From positions 359,113-423,112 of the forward strand of contig JAKMXF010000111.1 of assembly GCA_024704765.1 (NCBI GenBank): a stretch of 64,000 nt of DNA, written 5' to 3'. A model generated the notes under the pieces. That model saw nothing but the letters and a program-made list of their open reading frames with translations, had not been told where the DNA came from and did not search any database. The DNA comes from Oopsacas minuta (Eukaryota > Porifera > Hexactinellida > Lyssacinosida > Leucopsacidae). Positions 35,901 to 47,111 of this stretch are shown here, piece by piece (position 1 is the first letter of the stretch; each line of letters starts with the position of its first letter). The position numbers and the translations under genes were made by a program.

Positions 35901-38900
35901 GCTTACAGTCCCCCAACTACCCTCTCCAGCTCTTATTATGTCAACACAATCTTCGTTACTAATAGATGGTACCATGCCTGTCCAGTTTGTATGACTATAT
36001 ACTGAACCATCAGTCCAGGTATAACTTCCATCTCCATCTCTATCATTCAATCCTATCCAGCAATTACTCACTGTATCAGGGATAATAGTGTATAAGTAAT
36101 TATTCTCTCTCTCTGTAGTAATACTAGTCAAGTCGCCACCCCATACAGCACAACTAGATTGAGCATCTAACCAGTTGATTCCATCACTCACTTCAAATAA
36201 TCGATAGCAAAAGTCATCATAGATCAGATCACATCCTTGTGAGTTACCTATTCAAAAATGAAAATTTGAGAATACTTATTTCTAGTATATTCAATTATAT
36301 AAGAATGGAATTGAATTGATACTGTATGTCAGAGTTTCAACCTTGTAGTATGAATTATCTTGAAGTACTCAATTTCGGGTTGTATACTTTTATCTACTAT
36401 CACTCACCTTGTTTATTGCAAAAGTAACAGAGTCTAGTTAGTTGGCAACCTCTATTAATCCAACCGGTTGATAATACACATCCGACTTGGTATCTGAATC
36501 TAACACAGTCATATTCAGGATTCGAATCTGAGGGGCTTGATATTCCATAATCTGATTGAAAGTTCCTATAAGTACTGTTGCTACCATCTACCCATACAAA
36601 TTCACTAGTATCAGTACCGGCCTCTACATCTATATCATTTAGACCAATATAACATGAAAAAGTATCTAAATCTGTTATGCTATAGAACAATAAGCTGTCT
36701 TCTTCTGCTGACTTGATTGTAGCAAGGTTTCCTCCCCAGTTGATGCAATAAAGTTGAGCAGTTATCCAGTTGATCCCAGAAGAAATCGTAAAATATCTAA
36801 AAGTGTTACCATCTAATATAAATTCTTCTTCTGGATTCATTTCTAACAAACAAGATTATCATTGTTATTATTATATTAATACTCAAATTTTAATTTCCAC
36901 GAGTATAAATATTACACATATATCAAGTAATTATTACCTGTAATAGCTGGTGAAGAAGAAAGATTAACTTGTATAGCACACACATCAACTCCATCCCAGT
37001 TGTTAATATAGAATTTGTATAATCCAGTATTTCCTTCCATGAAATTATCAATTGTTGTAGTAGATCCAGTAGGATTTGTAACACCAAGAACAGTCCACTT
37101 TCCAACAATATTGGTAGAGAGAGTAATATCTTGTGTTGATAATGGAATAGCAATTTCATTCACAGCTGGACAGAGAGCTGTGAATTTACTAGCACTGATG
37201 CTACCAATTTGAATTGATATTTCTGGAACTAAAACAAAAACACAATATTATTATTGGTCTCCTGGAATCTACAATGTAACATGTGCAGATAGAGACCAAT
37301 ACGATCTTTCCGCATGATTTCATTCTAACGACCAGGCCATTATGTGGTCGCTACTAATATATCTCCCTGCATACTTCATATCAGATAATGAAACAACCAT
37401 AACTGATTAAATAGTTACCTTGTATGCTGATAAAGTTTGAAAATATAATATTTGAATCTCTCATACAATTTAAGCCAGTAGATTGTTCTGGTAAATTATT
37501 CCTCTCATTGTATATGTTGATAGGATTTAGGAAATCTCCACTACCTGTTAGAGACCACTTCAACATACTTAAATCACCACTGATCACAGGATCACATAAC
37601 AGTAATACATCCTCTCTGTCTACTCCTACTATATATACAAATGGAGTACCGTCAGATGCAACTAAATGGAACAATTTAATGTCAATAGATTAGTAAGTGG
37701 GACAATAATATATAGAAATATGTTGAAACACACAAAGATATACTCACCTGTTGTTAATGAATTATCATATAAACCAATCGTATAAGTTTCTGAATTGACT
37801 TGACACTGATAATATCCTTGTTTGGTAATATCAACTGTTAACCAGCTCCATCCTGCTTCTGTACTACTATATGTTGCTGTAAGTACTTCACTATCTGATA
37901 GATCTGAGTTTTCTGAAAATATCCATGTAATAGCTATATTTTCTTCTCCTCCATAAGCTAATGTATTTGAAATGAACAAAAATGTGTTTTCACTAATTGT
38001 TTCAAAGTCTAATCCTCCATTAGTAAGTTTCCCAAATCCTCCAACTAAAACATGATATGTTTTATTAACTGATTCCAATAGCTTATTATTTATATGGGGG
38101 ACGCAGAAAATGACCCAAAACCGAAGTCGGAATTTGACCTAAAATATTAGCTTGGGAGAGCATGTATATAATGATTAATTAATTAAGTTTAATAAACCGT
38201 TTTGTTTTCTAAATGGATTTATAAAAATGGATTTCTAGAAACGAGGACGTGATAGGACAATTTATATTGCATTAATTAGAAACTCTTTACCATTGGGAGG
38301 GGATTAGGGATTTAGTTCACTTCCTTATTGGTCTGGGAGTTTCATTTGTACTCGTTGTTAAGCTACCTATGGGCGGGGATGTGGACAGAGTGCAAATTTT
38401 GTGTTTGTATCTACTTTTGTTGGATATATTATTAGAAAACCGTTTGCAAATTCCTACTACCAATATTATTGTGGGTCAAATTCATGAGTCCCTTTATATG
38501 ATATTGTAGTATTGCCATTATACCAACCTGTTGTTACAGATGAAGGTCTTTTGCATAGAAAAGCATTTATCGTTGTTGTTTCACAGTCTACTGTCCCCCA
38601 ACTACCCTCTCCAGCTCTTATTATGTCAACACAATCTTCATTACTAATAGATAGTTCGCTCCCTGTCCAGTTTGTATGACTATATACTGAACCATCAGTC
38701 CAGGTATATGTTCCCTCTACACTCCTATCATTCAATCCTATCCAGCAATTACTCACTGTATCAGGGATAATAGTGTATAAGTAATTATTCTCTCTCTCTG
38801 TAGTGATACTAGTCAAGTCACCACCCCATACAGCACAACTAGATTGAGCATCTAACCAGTTGATTCCATCACTTATTTCAAATAATCGATAGCAAGATCC

Positions 38901-41900
38901 TTCATAGATCAGATCACATCCTTGTGAGTTACCTATCAAATTAAGTAACTAAATTAAATAAAAGTATTTTCAACAGTTTAGTAAATTGAAAGGAACAAAA
39001 TACATTATATTATATTATATTTCCCAGTTTAGAATTTTCCTTCCTTATCTGTATTATTTTAGTGTCACCATTGTCCAGGATTTATACATCAATACAGGAT
39101 TCTCGAGAATAATATTTTGAATACTCGGTTGTTAAAATTATGTGATTAGAGATCAACTCCCTGAAGATGTCTAGTTTTACCCATAGCATACTATTGCTAT
39201 ACATAACACATCATAACTCATTTTAGAACCTGCATGCAGTTAATATATAATCTTGCTATCACACAGCTATGTCTTTAGCTTTTCTGAAAAATATCCGTAG
39301 ATTCTTAAACTGGTTACCAATACCAGCGGCAGCTTTGTAATGTTAAATGAGATCTCACGCTATTTCTATTACAAAATTGAACATCCATTTATATTTCAGG
39401 GGCGGATCTAGAAAAATCTGGTGGGGGGGTATGCCGCCTACCCAAACGTCATAATATTCAATTATTGGATTTTGCTCTTTTACTTTATCATTATTTGTTT
39501 TTTCCCTTATTTTAACAAATTGTAATTATACTATAACAGCCAGTATTTCTCAATATGTAGTGTTTTAACCCAGCATCAACAAATATTTCATAGTGATGTA
39601 TGGATTTTATGCGATTTTTATGTTAGGCTTAATCTCCATGACCAATTTAACCATTTTGACAAGTATTCTAAGGTACTCCAAAATAATTGTGTTCTTAATA
39701 CAAACATTATGTATGTGTGACGAAATAAATAATTTCACAAAGCTGGTGGGGGGGTATGCATACCCCCCATACCCCCCCCTAGATCCGCCACTGTTATATT
39801 TTTATATAAATTCTTGTCAAATGATTATTTATATATTGTCCAGGATCTTGCCCAGGACTTTGAAAAATATTTCCTCGAGAATTCCAGAAATATTAATGTA
39901 TGATGCTCCAATATACTGGAATTAGAACTAAATATGCTGGTCACCGTAAAATGTATTTTAGAGGCTTATTTTTTACTACAATCACTTACCTGCTTTGTTG
40001 CAGAAGTAACAAGACCTGGTAAGGGCACAACGTCTATTAATCCAACCGGTTGATAATACACCTCCATTACTTTGGTATCTGAATCTAACACAGTCATTAT
40101 CAGCAGCTTCTGAGGGACTTGCAATTCCAAAGTTTGATTGGAAGTTCCTATAAGTACTGTTACTACCATCAACCCATACAAATGCACTAGCATCAGTACC
40201 TGCCTCTACATCTATATCATTTAGACCAATTAAACATGAAAAAGCATTATCTAAATCTGTTATGCTATAGAACAATAAGCTGTCTTCTATTGTTGACTTG
40301 ATTGTAGCAAGATTTCCTCCCCAGTTGATGCAATAGAGTTGTGCAGTTATCCAGTTGATCCCAGTGGAAATTGTAAAATATCCAAAGGCGTTATCTTCTG
40401 ATATAAATTCTTCTTCTGGGTTCATTGCTAACAAACAAGATTATTATTATTATATTAATCATCAAATTTTGATTTCCATGAGTATAAAATGCATTACATA
40501 TATCAAGTAACTATTACCTGTAATAGCTGGTGAAGATGAAAGAGTAATTTGTATAGCACACACATCAACTCCATCCCAGTTGTTAATTTGGAATTGGTAT
40601 AGCCCAGCATTTCCTTCCATGAAATCCTCAATTGTTGTAGTGGATCCAGTAGGCTCTGCTACCCCAAGAACAGTCCATTTTCCAACAATATTGGTAGAGA
40701 GAGTAATATCTTGCGTTGATAATGGAATATCGAACACATTCATAGCTGGACAGACAGCCGTGAATTTACTAAGACTGATGCTACCAATTTCAATTGTTAA
40801 TTCTGGAACTAAAGGAATAGACAATATAAATACATGTATTGTGGAATCCACAATGAAATATGTGCAAATGGAGACCAATACGATCTTTCCGCATCATTTC
40901 ATCCTAATGGCCAGTCCATTATGTCATTTATATGGCTGTACTAATATGTTCCCCTCACAGCCTACGAAACCAAAGCCTATCCACGATATTTAACAATGGA
41001 TAACTTTAAGTCTCTTAAAATTGACTTGCAATTTTATTTTTATCGATAAAACAAAACCGGTGCATTTTGGCTCCAATAAATGTATAATTGATGGTTTTTT
41101 AATTTACAAATGCCATATTATCCAACTATTACCAGTTTGAAATGACGTCATCTGTTTGGTTAGTAGGGTAAAATGTTGTACTATTTTGAGGCTCTGATAA
41201 ACGATCACTACTGCCTCTTCCATTCCAGAATTTATATCAAGTGATATAAGGATGTTTATACATATATTATAAATTTTTGTAATTATTAAGTTGTCACGTT
41301 ACTGAGTTCTATTAGATACCATGGATGGCACATATTTCGGCAATATCGACTTTTAACTCGATAGTCGCTAGAATTATTATCAATTAAGTCCAACAAATAT
41401 GTGCTACATAGCCAACGTCCCATACCCTTGTCATATATTTTCATATGATATCTCAAACCGGTATGACGCAATCGTGATTATGCCCATATTTGGTTATTAT
41501 CAAGATTACGCAATAGTGCTTCAAGATATCATATGAAAATATATTACAAGGGTATGGAAAGTTGGGTATGCAGCACATTTTGGTTGGACTTAATTGATAA
41601 TAACTCTAGCGACTATCGAGTTAAAAGTCGATATTGCCGAAATATGTGCCATCCATGGTACCTAATATAACTCAGTAACGTGACAACTTTATCATTACAA
41701 AAATTTTATAATTTATATATAAACATCCTTAGATCACTTGGTAGTAATTTTGGAATCGAAGATGCAGTAGTAATCGTTTATCAGAGTTGTAAAAATGGTA
41801 CATTTTTCACGATATTTTTCCCTTCTAACCAAACAGATGATGTAATTTCGAGCTGATAATAGTTGGATACTATGGCATTTGTAAATTAACCATCAATTAT

Positions 41901-44900
41901 ACATTTATTGGAGCCAAAATGCACCGGTTTTGTTTTATCGATAAAAATATAATTGCAAGTCACATTTAATAGACTTGATGGTCCATGAAATTCTAGTCCG
42001 TGGATAGGCTTTAGTTGCGTGAGTTGTGTGTTCTCCTGTATACTACATATCAGATAATGAAACATCATTGATTAAATTGTTACCCTGCACGCTGATAAAG
42101 TTTGAAAATATTATACTTGAATCTCTCACACAATTTAAGCCAGTAGATTGTTCTGGTAAATTATTCCTCTCATTGTATATGTTGATAGGATTCAAGAAAT
42201 CTCCACTACCTGTTAGAGACCACTTCAGCATACTTAAATCACCACTGACCACAGGATCACATAACAGTAATACATCCTCTCTGTCTACTCCTACTATATA
42301 TACAAATGGAGTACCTTCTGTTGCAACTAAATGGAACAATTTAATGTCAATAGATTAGTAAGTGGGACAATAATATATAGAAATATGTTAAAACACACAA
42401 AGATATATTCACCTGTTGTTGATGAATTATCATATAATCCAATCGTATAAGTTTCTGAATTGACTTGACACTGATAATATCCTTGTTTGGTAATATCAAC
42501 TGTTAACCAGCTCCATCCTGCTACCATATTCTCATAGGTTGCTGTTTCTGGCTGACTAGATGATAGATCTGAATTCTCTGAAAATAGCCATGTAATTGCG
42601 ATATTCTTTTCTCCTCCATAAGCTAATGTATGTGGGCTGAACAAAAATGTGTTTTCACTAATTGTTACAAATTCTAATCTTCCATTAGCAAGTTGTCCAA
42701 ATCCTCCAGCTAAAGCAAGAAATAATATAATGCTGAATTCAATAGCTACTATATATGGTATTGTAGTATTGTTTTGATACTGACCTGTTGTTACAGATGA
42801 TGGCCTTTTGCATAGAAAAGCATTTATCGTTGTTGTTTCACAGTCTACAATCTCCCAACTACCCTCTCCAGCTCTTATTATGTCAACACAATCTTCATCA
42901 ATAACAGTTGGTTCACTCCCTGTCCAATTTGTATGACTATATACTGAACCGTCAATCCAGACATAAGTTCCATCTCCATCTCTATCATTCAATCCTATCC
43001 AGCAATTACTCACTGTATCAGGGATAATAGTGTATAAGTAATTATTCTCCCTCTCTGTAGTGATACTAGTCAAGTCACCACCCCATACAGCACAACTAGA
43101 TTGAGCATCTAACCAGTTGATTCCATCACTTATTTCAAATAATCGATAGCATGATCCTTCATAGATCAGATCACATCCTTGTGAGTTACCTATCAAATTA
43201 AGTAACTAAATTAAATAAAAGTATTTTCAACAGTTTAGTAAATTGAAAGGAACAAAATACATTATATTATATTATATTTCCCAGTTCAGGATTTTCCTTC
43301 CTTATCTGTATTATTTTAGTGCCACCATTGTCCAGGATTTATACATCAATACAGGATTCTCGAGAATAATATTTTGAATACTCGGTTGTTAAAATTATGT
43401 GATTAGAGATCAACTCCCTGAAGACGTCTAGTTTTACCCATAGCGTACTATTGCTATACATAACACATCATAACTCATTTTAGAACCTGCATGCAGTTAA
43501 TATATAATCTTGCTATCACACAGCTATGTCTTTAACTTTTCTGAAAAATACCCGTAGATTCTTAAACTGGTTACCAATACCAGCGGCAGCTTTGTAATGT
43601 TAAATGAGATCTCACGCTATTTCTATTACAAAATTGAACATCCATTTATATTTTTATATAAATTCTTGTCAAATGATTATTTATATATTGTCCAGGATCT
43701 TGCCCAGGACTTTGAAAAATATTTCCTCGAGAATTCCAGAAATATTAATGTATGATGCTCCAATATACTGGAATTAGAACTAAATATGCTGGTCACCGTA
43801 AAATGTATTTTAGAGGCTTATTTTTTACTACAATCACTTACCTGCTTTGTTGCAGAAGTAACAAGACCTAGTAATGGTGCAAGCTCTATTAATCCAACCG
43901 GTTGATAATTCTCCTGCGAAATTGTTATATCTGGTTCTAACACAATCATGATTAGCGATTTCTGAGGGACTTGGTATACCAGGATTTGATTGGAAGTTTC
44001 TATAAGTACTGTTACTACCATCTACCCACACAAATGCACTAGCATCAGTACCAGCCTCTACATCTATATCATTTAGACCAATATAACATGAAACATAGCT
44101 TATATCAGGTTCTGGTGCACTATAAAACAATAAGGATTCTTCTATTGTTGACTTGATTGTAGCAAGATTTCCTCCCCAGTTATTGCATTCTAATTCGGCA
44201 TTTGTCCAATTTATTGGGCTCGCTATGAAGTATCCAAATGTTGTATCATCATATGTTAGAGAAATATTAGGAGTTTGTGCTTAAGAAAGAGATAAAGAAC
44301 ATGTTATTGAATTTATACGTTGGTATATTGACTAGCTAATTCTATACTAAATTGTTTAACCGAACCGTTTTGCAAAGTCCTTGTACATATATATCCTAAT
44401 ATTTACGTATAATTGTAGATTATGTGTCGGACAAATATTACAATTATTATATCGTTAAATGTATACCATGTGGCCGTCCAAACTTTGATTGAATTACTAG
44501 GACCTGCATTACGATATTGTAAGGAACCTCTAGCCAAGCGTATCGTAGCAGGTAGCAAATATGGATACATTGAATTGAACTCCACGAATTGTGGATTATT
44601 ATGGTATCCAATGCTATATTATTGGGCTGTAGCTTGGCTCGTATCAACAGTATAACCCTATGAATATTGGTTTGGCAGAAACCTAACCAACCTGGCCGCC
44701 TTTATAGCAATGAGTATATGCTAGGGTCAATTATGATATTTACCTATTCTGTTTATTAACGACCCCCAAGTGCAGTAGCTGGACAAAGGTCGTCATGACA
44801 GACACCCGCTACAAGCTATCGTATAAAAGTTATGATAATAAGGTTCGACTGTTTATGAAAAGTACGCACATGCATATACTTATTTGCTATTAGCTAAGGC

Positions 44901-44998
44901 AGAAATTTTAAACATAATAGATAGTTACCTGCTAAGATGCCGTAAAGTGAAGCACTTATCGTGAACAATAGAACAACTTGATAAAAGTTAGTTCCCAT
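32073..44998 (-). CDS. gene B: modular C-type lectin/Ig receptor with tyrosine-phosphatase-like tail
   Basis: Predicted type I receptor of 2,431 aa in 20 exons: 44929-44998, 43842-44279, 42785-43189, 42413-42709, 42084-42326, 40518-40808, 39990-40427, 38528-38932, 37748-38044, 37419-37661, 36938-37228, 36408-36842, 35846-36247, 35483-35779, 35048-35293, 34573-34848, 34205-34507, 33851-34135, 32153-33753, 32073-32105. All introns are phase 1 except the last (phase 0), and the sum is a whole number of codons. Signal peptide 1-23; cassettes at about 24-581, 582-1139 and 1140-1691; two extra Ig-like domains; membrane-proximal Ig-like domain; helix at about 1998-2028; Tyr-rich juxtamembrane segment; phosphatase-like domain at about 2150-2421. 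The exon ending at 34573 uses a weak GTTGGT donor, and the 33-bp last exon is inferred partly from the related exon at 46082-46114. Confidence 0.85.
34573..36842 (-). other. gene B cassette 3
   Basis: Lectin-A 36408-36842, lectin-B 35846-36247 (loop WTGMVPSISNEDC), Ig1 35483-35779 (TLACGG, GYYQC), Ig2 35048-35293, Ig3 34573-34848. It is more divergent from cassettes 1 and 2 than they are from each other, as is cassette 3 of gene A. Confidence 0.85.
36938..40427 (-). other. gene B cassette 2
   Basis: Lectin-A 39990-40427, lectin-B 38528-38932 (loop WTGSELSISNEDC), Ig1 37748-38044 (TLAYGG, GYYQC), Ig2 37419-37661, Ig3 36938-37228. Exon lengths equal those of cassette 1 (438, 405, 297, 243, 291). 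The lectin-A/lectin-B intron is nearly identical to that of cassette 1 apart from one inserted MITE. Confidence 0.85.
39397..39793. mobile_element. hAT-type MITE, 397 bp, with 8-bp target duplication
   Basis: Terminal repeats are CAGGGGCGGATCTAG and inverted CAGTGGCGGATCTAG. TTATATTT flanks both sides (39389-39396, 39794-39801). The paralogous intron at 43190-43841 has a single TTATATTT and no insert. The two introns differ in length by exactly 405 bp, which equals 397 plus 8. Confidence 0.9.
40518..44279 (-). other. gene B cassette 1
   Basis: Lectin-A 43842-44279, lectin-B 42785-43189 (loop WTGSEPTVIDEDC), Ig1 42413-42709 (TLAYGG, GYYQC), Ig2 42084-42326, Ig3 40518-40808. The Ig2-Ig3 intron carries foldback element 2. 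Ig1 shares the SSSQPET motif with Ig1 of gene A cassette 1. Confidence 0.85.
40972..42012. mobile_element. foldback (palindromic) element 2
   Basis: Arms of roughly 500 bp are inverted copies around a centre near 41490. The outer ends read aaagcctatccacg and its inverse; inner blocks ccaataaatgtataattgat and gccatccatggta recur inverted. The core block ccatacccttgt ... atatgat is shared with the element at 20412-21476. It lies between the Ig2 and Ig3 exons of gene B cassette 1 and is absent from the matching 190-bp intron of cassette 2. Confidence 0.8.
44929..44998 (-). CDS. gene B exon 1: signal peptide
   Basis: Encodes MGTNFYQVVLLFTISASLY followed by GILA, then a phase-1 GTAACT donor. It has a typical hydrophobic core and small residues at the likely cleavage site. 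The exon joins in frame to lectin-A at 44279 through an acceptor at 44280-44281. Confidence 0.8.
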
Positions 44999-46081
44999 CT
45001 CAGTTCAAGTTAGTTTGTTTCATATAATGCCAATGAATTTATTCCATAATTTACAATTTATTATTCCTAAATTCAACATGCAAAGAAGATTAGTTACAAA
45101 TGAAATACGAGAACTCTATGAATTCATCCAAATGAGTTAAGTGGAATTATTGCAACATAGAAGATAGTTCAGTGGTTCGACTACGTTTTGAAAGTATAAT
45201 ATTGGATAATTACTTTTCTTGAGTTTACTATGCAACATTCTTATTCTAATAAACTCTATAATGAGTTAGGTAACAACATGTAAGAGATTTCAGTAATTCT
45301 CAAAGCAGATTACTTTATGTAGTTTTACTTAGCTTCAGAATTGAGTCATTTATGCCGCGGTTCATAGACTGCTATACTCAACTGTATTGTAAATTGCAAA
45401 TAGATTGTGGAAGATATCTCGAATATTGTTGATTCGCCTTCACTCATTTTACCATTTCATTTGTCCAACTATCAATAGCCAGTATAATTTATGTAAATTG
45501 AGTTATCTTATCCATGAATTTGAGTTCATAATTCAAATTCAAGATATTTCATTACATTCAAGAATTATAGTAGGTTTGCATGTCAATCGACTCGACTTAA
45601 TTACACTAGCTTATGTCCAGATCTGAGACGTTTTAATCGTGAGATATCCCTGACGATTGTATTGACATTGTAAGTGGATATATTTCTGGTGTATTCATGT
45701 GGATTATAACTAATATCTCATTTCAAACTTTTGCCATGCAAAATACTCCGAATTCGCCTCTTTATACATTATTATTTTCTATTTCCTCTAGCCTTGCTAT
45801 GCTACCTACTTTTCTCTGATGAACAAGTATTGTACTATTCATTTCTAACTCCATAGGTCTGCTCAACATTTACTTATATACTCAGTATTATGGCCTCTGA
45901 GATTTTTAGATTGTATTATGTTTTTGCGTTTTATTGTATAGATTGACTATAATTTAGTATTTATGGTGAAATCAGACAACTCAACAATTACACAACACAA
46001 ATAATCAAAAGGACAAATTTTTAAACAATATGGCAGCAGGTAATGTTCAGATACTCATCATACACTTCTTTCTCCAACTCA
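44999..46081. other. upstream region of gene B, no gene recognised
   Basis: AT-rich sequence with only short frames. The gene B promoter should be here, but no core element can be assigned with confidence. Confidence 0.4.
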
Positions 46082-46378
46082 CTATAGTATTGCAGTATCA
46101 TAGTAGTACTCATTCTTCAGTGCGAAGCAAGATAAGTAGTGATTCTAGAAAATATACATATATACAGTTCCACACTGAAAATGGCTCAAAATGTAAGCAT
46201 TTCGGTCGAATGTGCAAATTTTAGTTTGAAACAATAGGTTGTGGGGAAAATAGTAACTCACTAACTCTGGGATAGAATTCATTCTTTCACTTCTCAATTT
46301 CTTGATAATTTGGAAAATGTCAACCTCATTCCTCCCAATACTTTCCTGTATAGCACTAAAGAGGAGTTCTACCAGTCT
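46082..46378 (-). pseudogene. receptor-phosphatase C-terminal relic (two exons)
   Basis: The minus-strand exon at about 46250-46378 encodes LVELLFSAIQESIG, EVDIFQIIKKLRSERMN and SIPEL, the last helices and Q-loop region of a PTP domain, and ends at a phase-0 GTGAGT donor. The next exon, 46082-46114, has NEYYYDTAIL then a stop, matching the EQYxF ending of PTPs. The donor position and phase equal those of gene B, whose last exon is also ten codons plus stop. Nothing of the rest of the domain is visible upstream, where pseudogene C begins on the other strand. Confidence 0.55.
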
Positions 46379-47111
46379 AAAACACAATTAATCTCAATTT
46401 AATTTATCCGTTTTATGCATACAAATGTATAGGATAGATTATGAAGTAATTTGACTGAGGTTTGCTGTACTATCAGTATATGGAAAATTTAACTTTAGAG
46501 ATATATTCTTACATTTATCTGTGTTGTAGGCAGTTAAAGAGTTAAATTGCTCAAATTACTATTAATAATAGAATTCTTGTGTATTGGAGAAGTTCTGTTT
46601 GGAAAGATGTTATTTTATGATGAAGGAATGAGAACAGAATATTTGTTCATTTTGATAGTATTTGTGCTGCAGATATTGTCAGCTATTGGACAAGGTAATA
46701 AATATATGTGAATTTACTGGGTATTACTTATAAGAACACTAGTTATCTAATATAGGAACCATCCTCTTGAAAACGGTTCTCATATTTTGTATAATTTACA
46801 ACGATTATGAGAACATATGTAGCTACTTCCAAGGGTGTTCTTATAAGCGATAACCATTGTGTATACAAATAGCAGTTAAATTCGTACTCATTTTGCTGAG
46901 TACACAAGTATAAATCGAAAATTCCTTATTTATAATATATAGAAGGGGATGATATTTCATTATTCTCGTAAGAGTTTTGATGGGATTTATGATTTCTTAA
47001 TTTTCTAGAACCTCAAATAACAATATCAACCATAAGCACCCCTTACACAGACTTACCTCCTGACAGCAACACTGCAGAAATATTGTACTAACTCAGGATG
47101 TTGCTTTAGAA

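Noticed and set aside
44403-44655. Overlapping frames on both strands in intron 1 of gene B
   Set aside because: They lie between the signal exon and the first lectin exon, which join in frame, and have no recognisable domain or splice logic.
11231-44998. A and B as parts of one giant gene
   Set aside because: Each has its own signal-peptide exon, transmembrane helix and stop, and an NHL gene on the other strand lies between them.
46030-46224. Plus-strand frame starting with a hydrophobic, signal-like segment
   Set aside because: It overlaps the minus-strand PTP terminal exon at 46082-46114 and has no compatible downstream exon; the signal exon of pseudogene C at 46607 is better supported.
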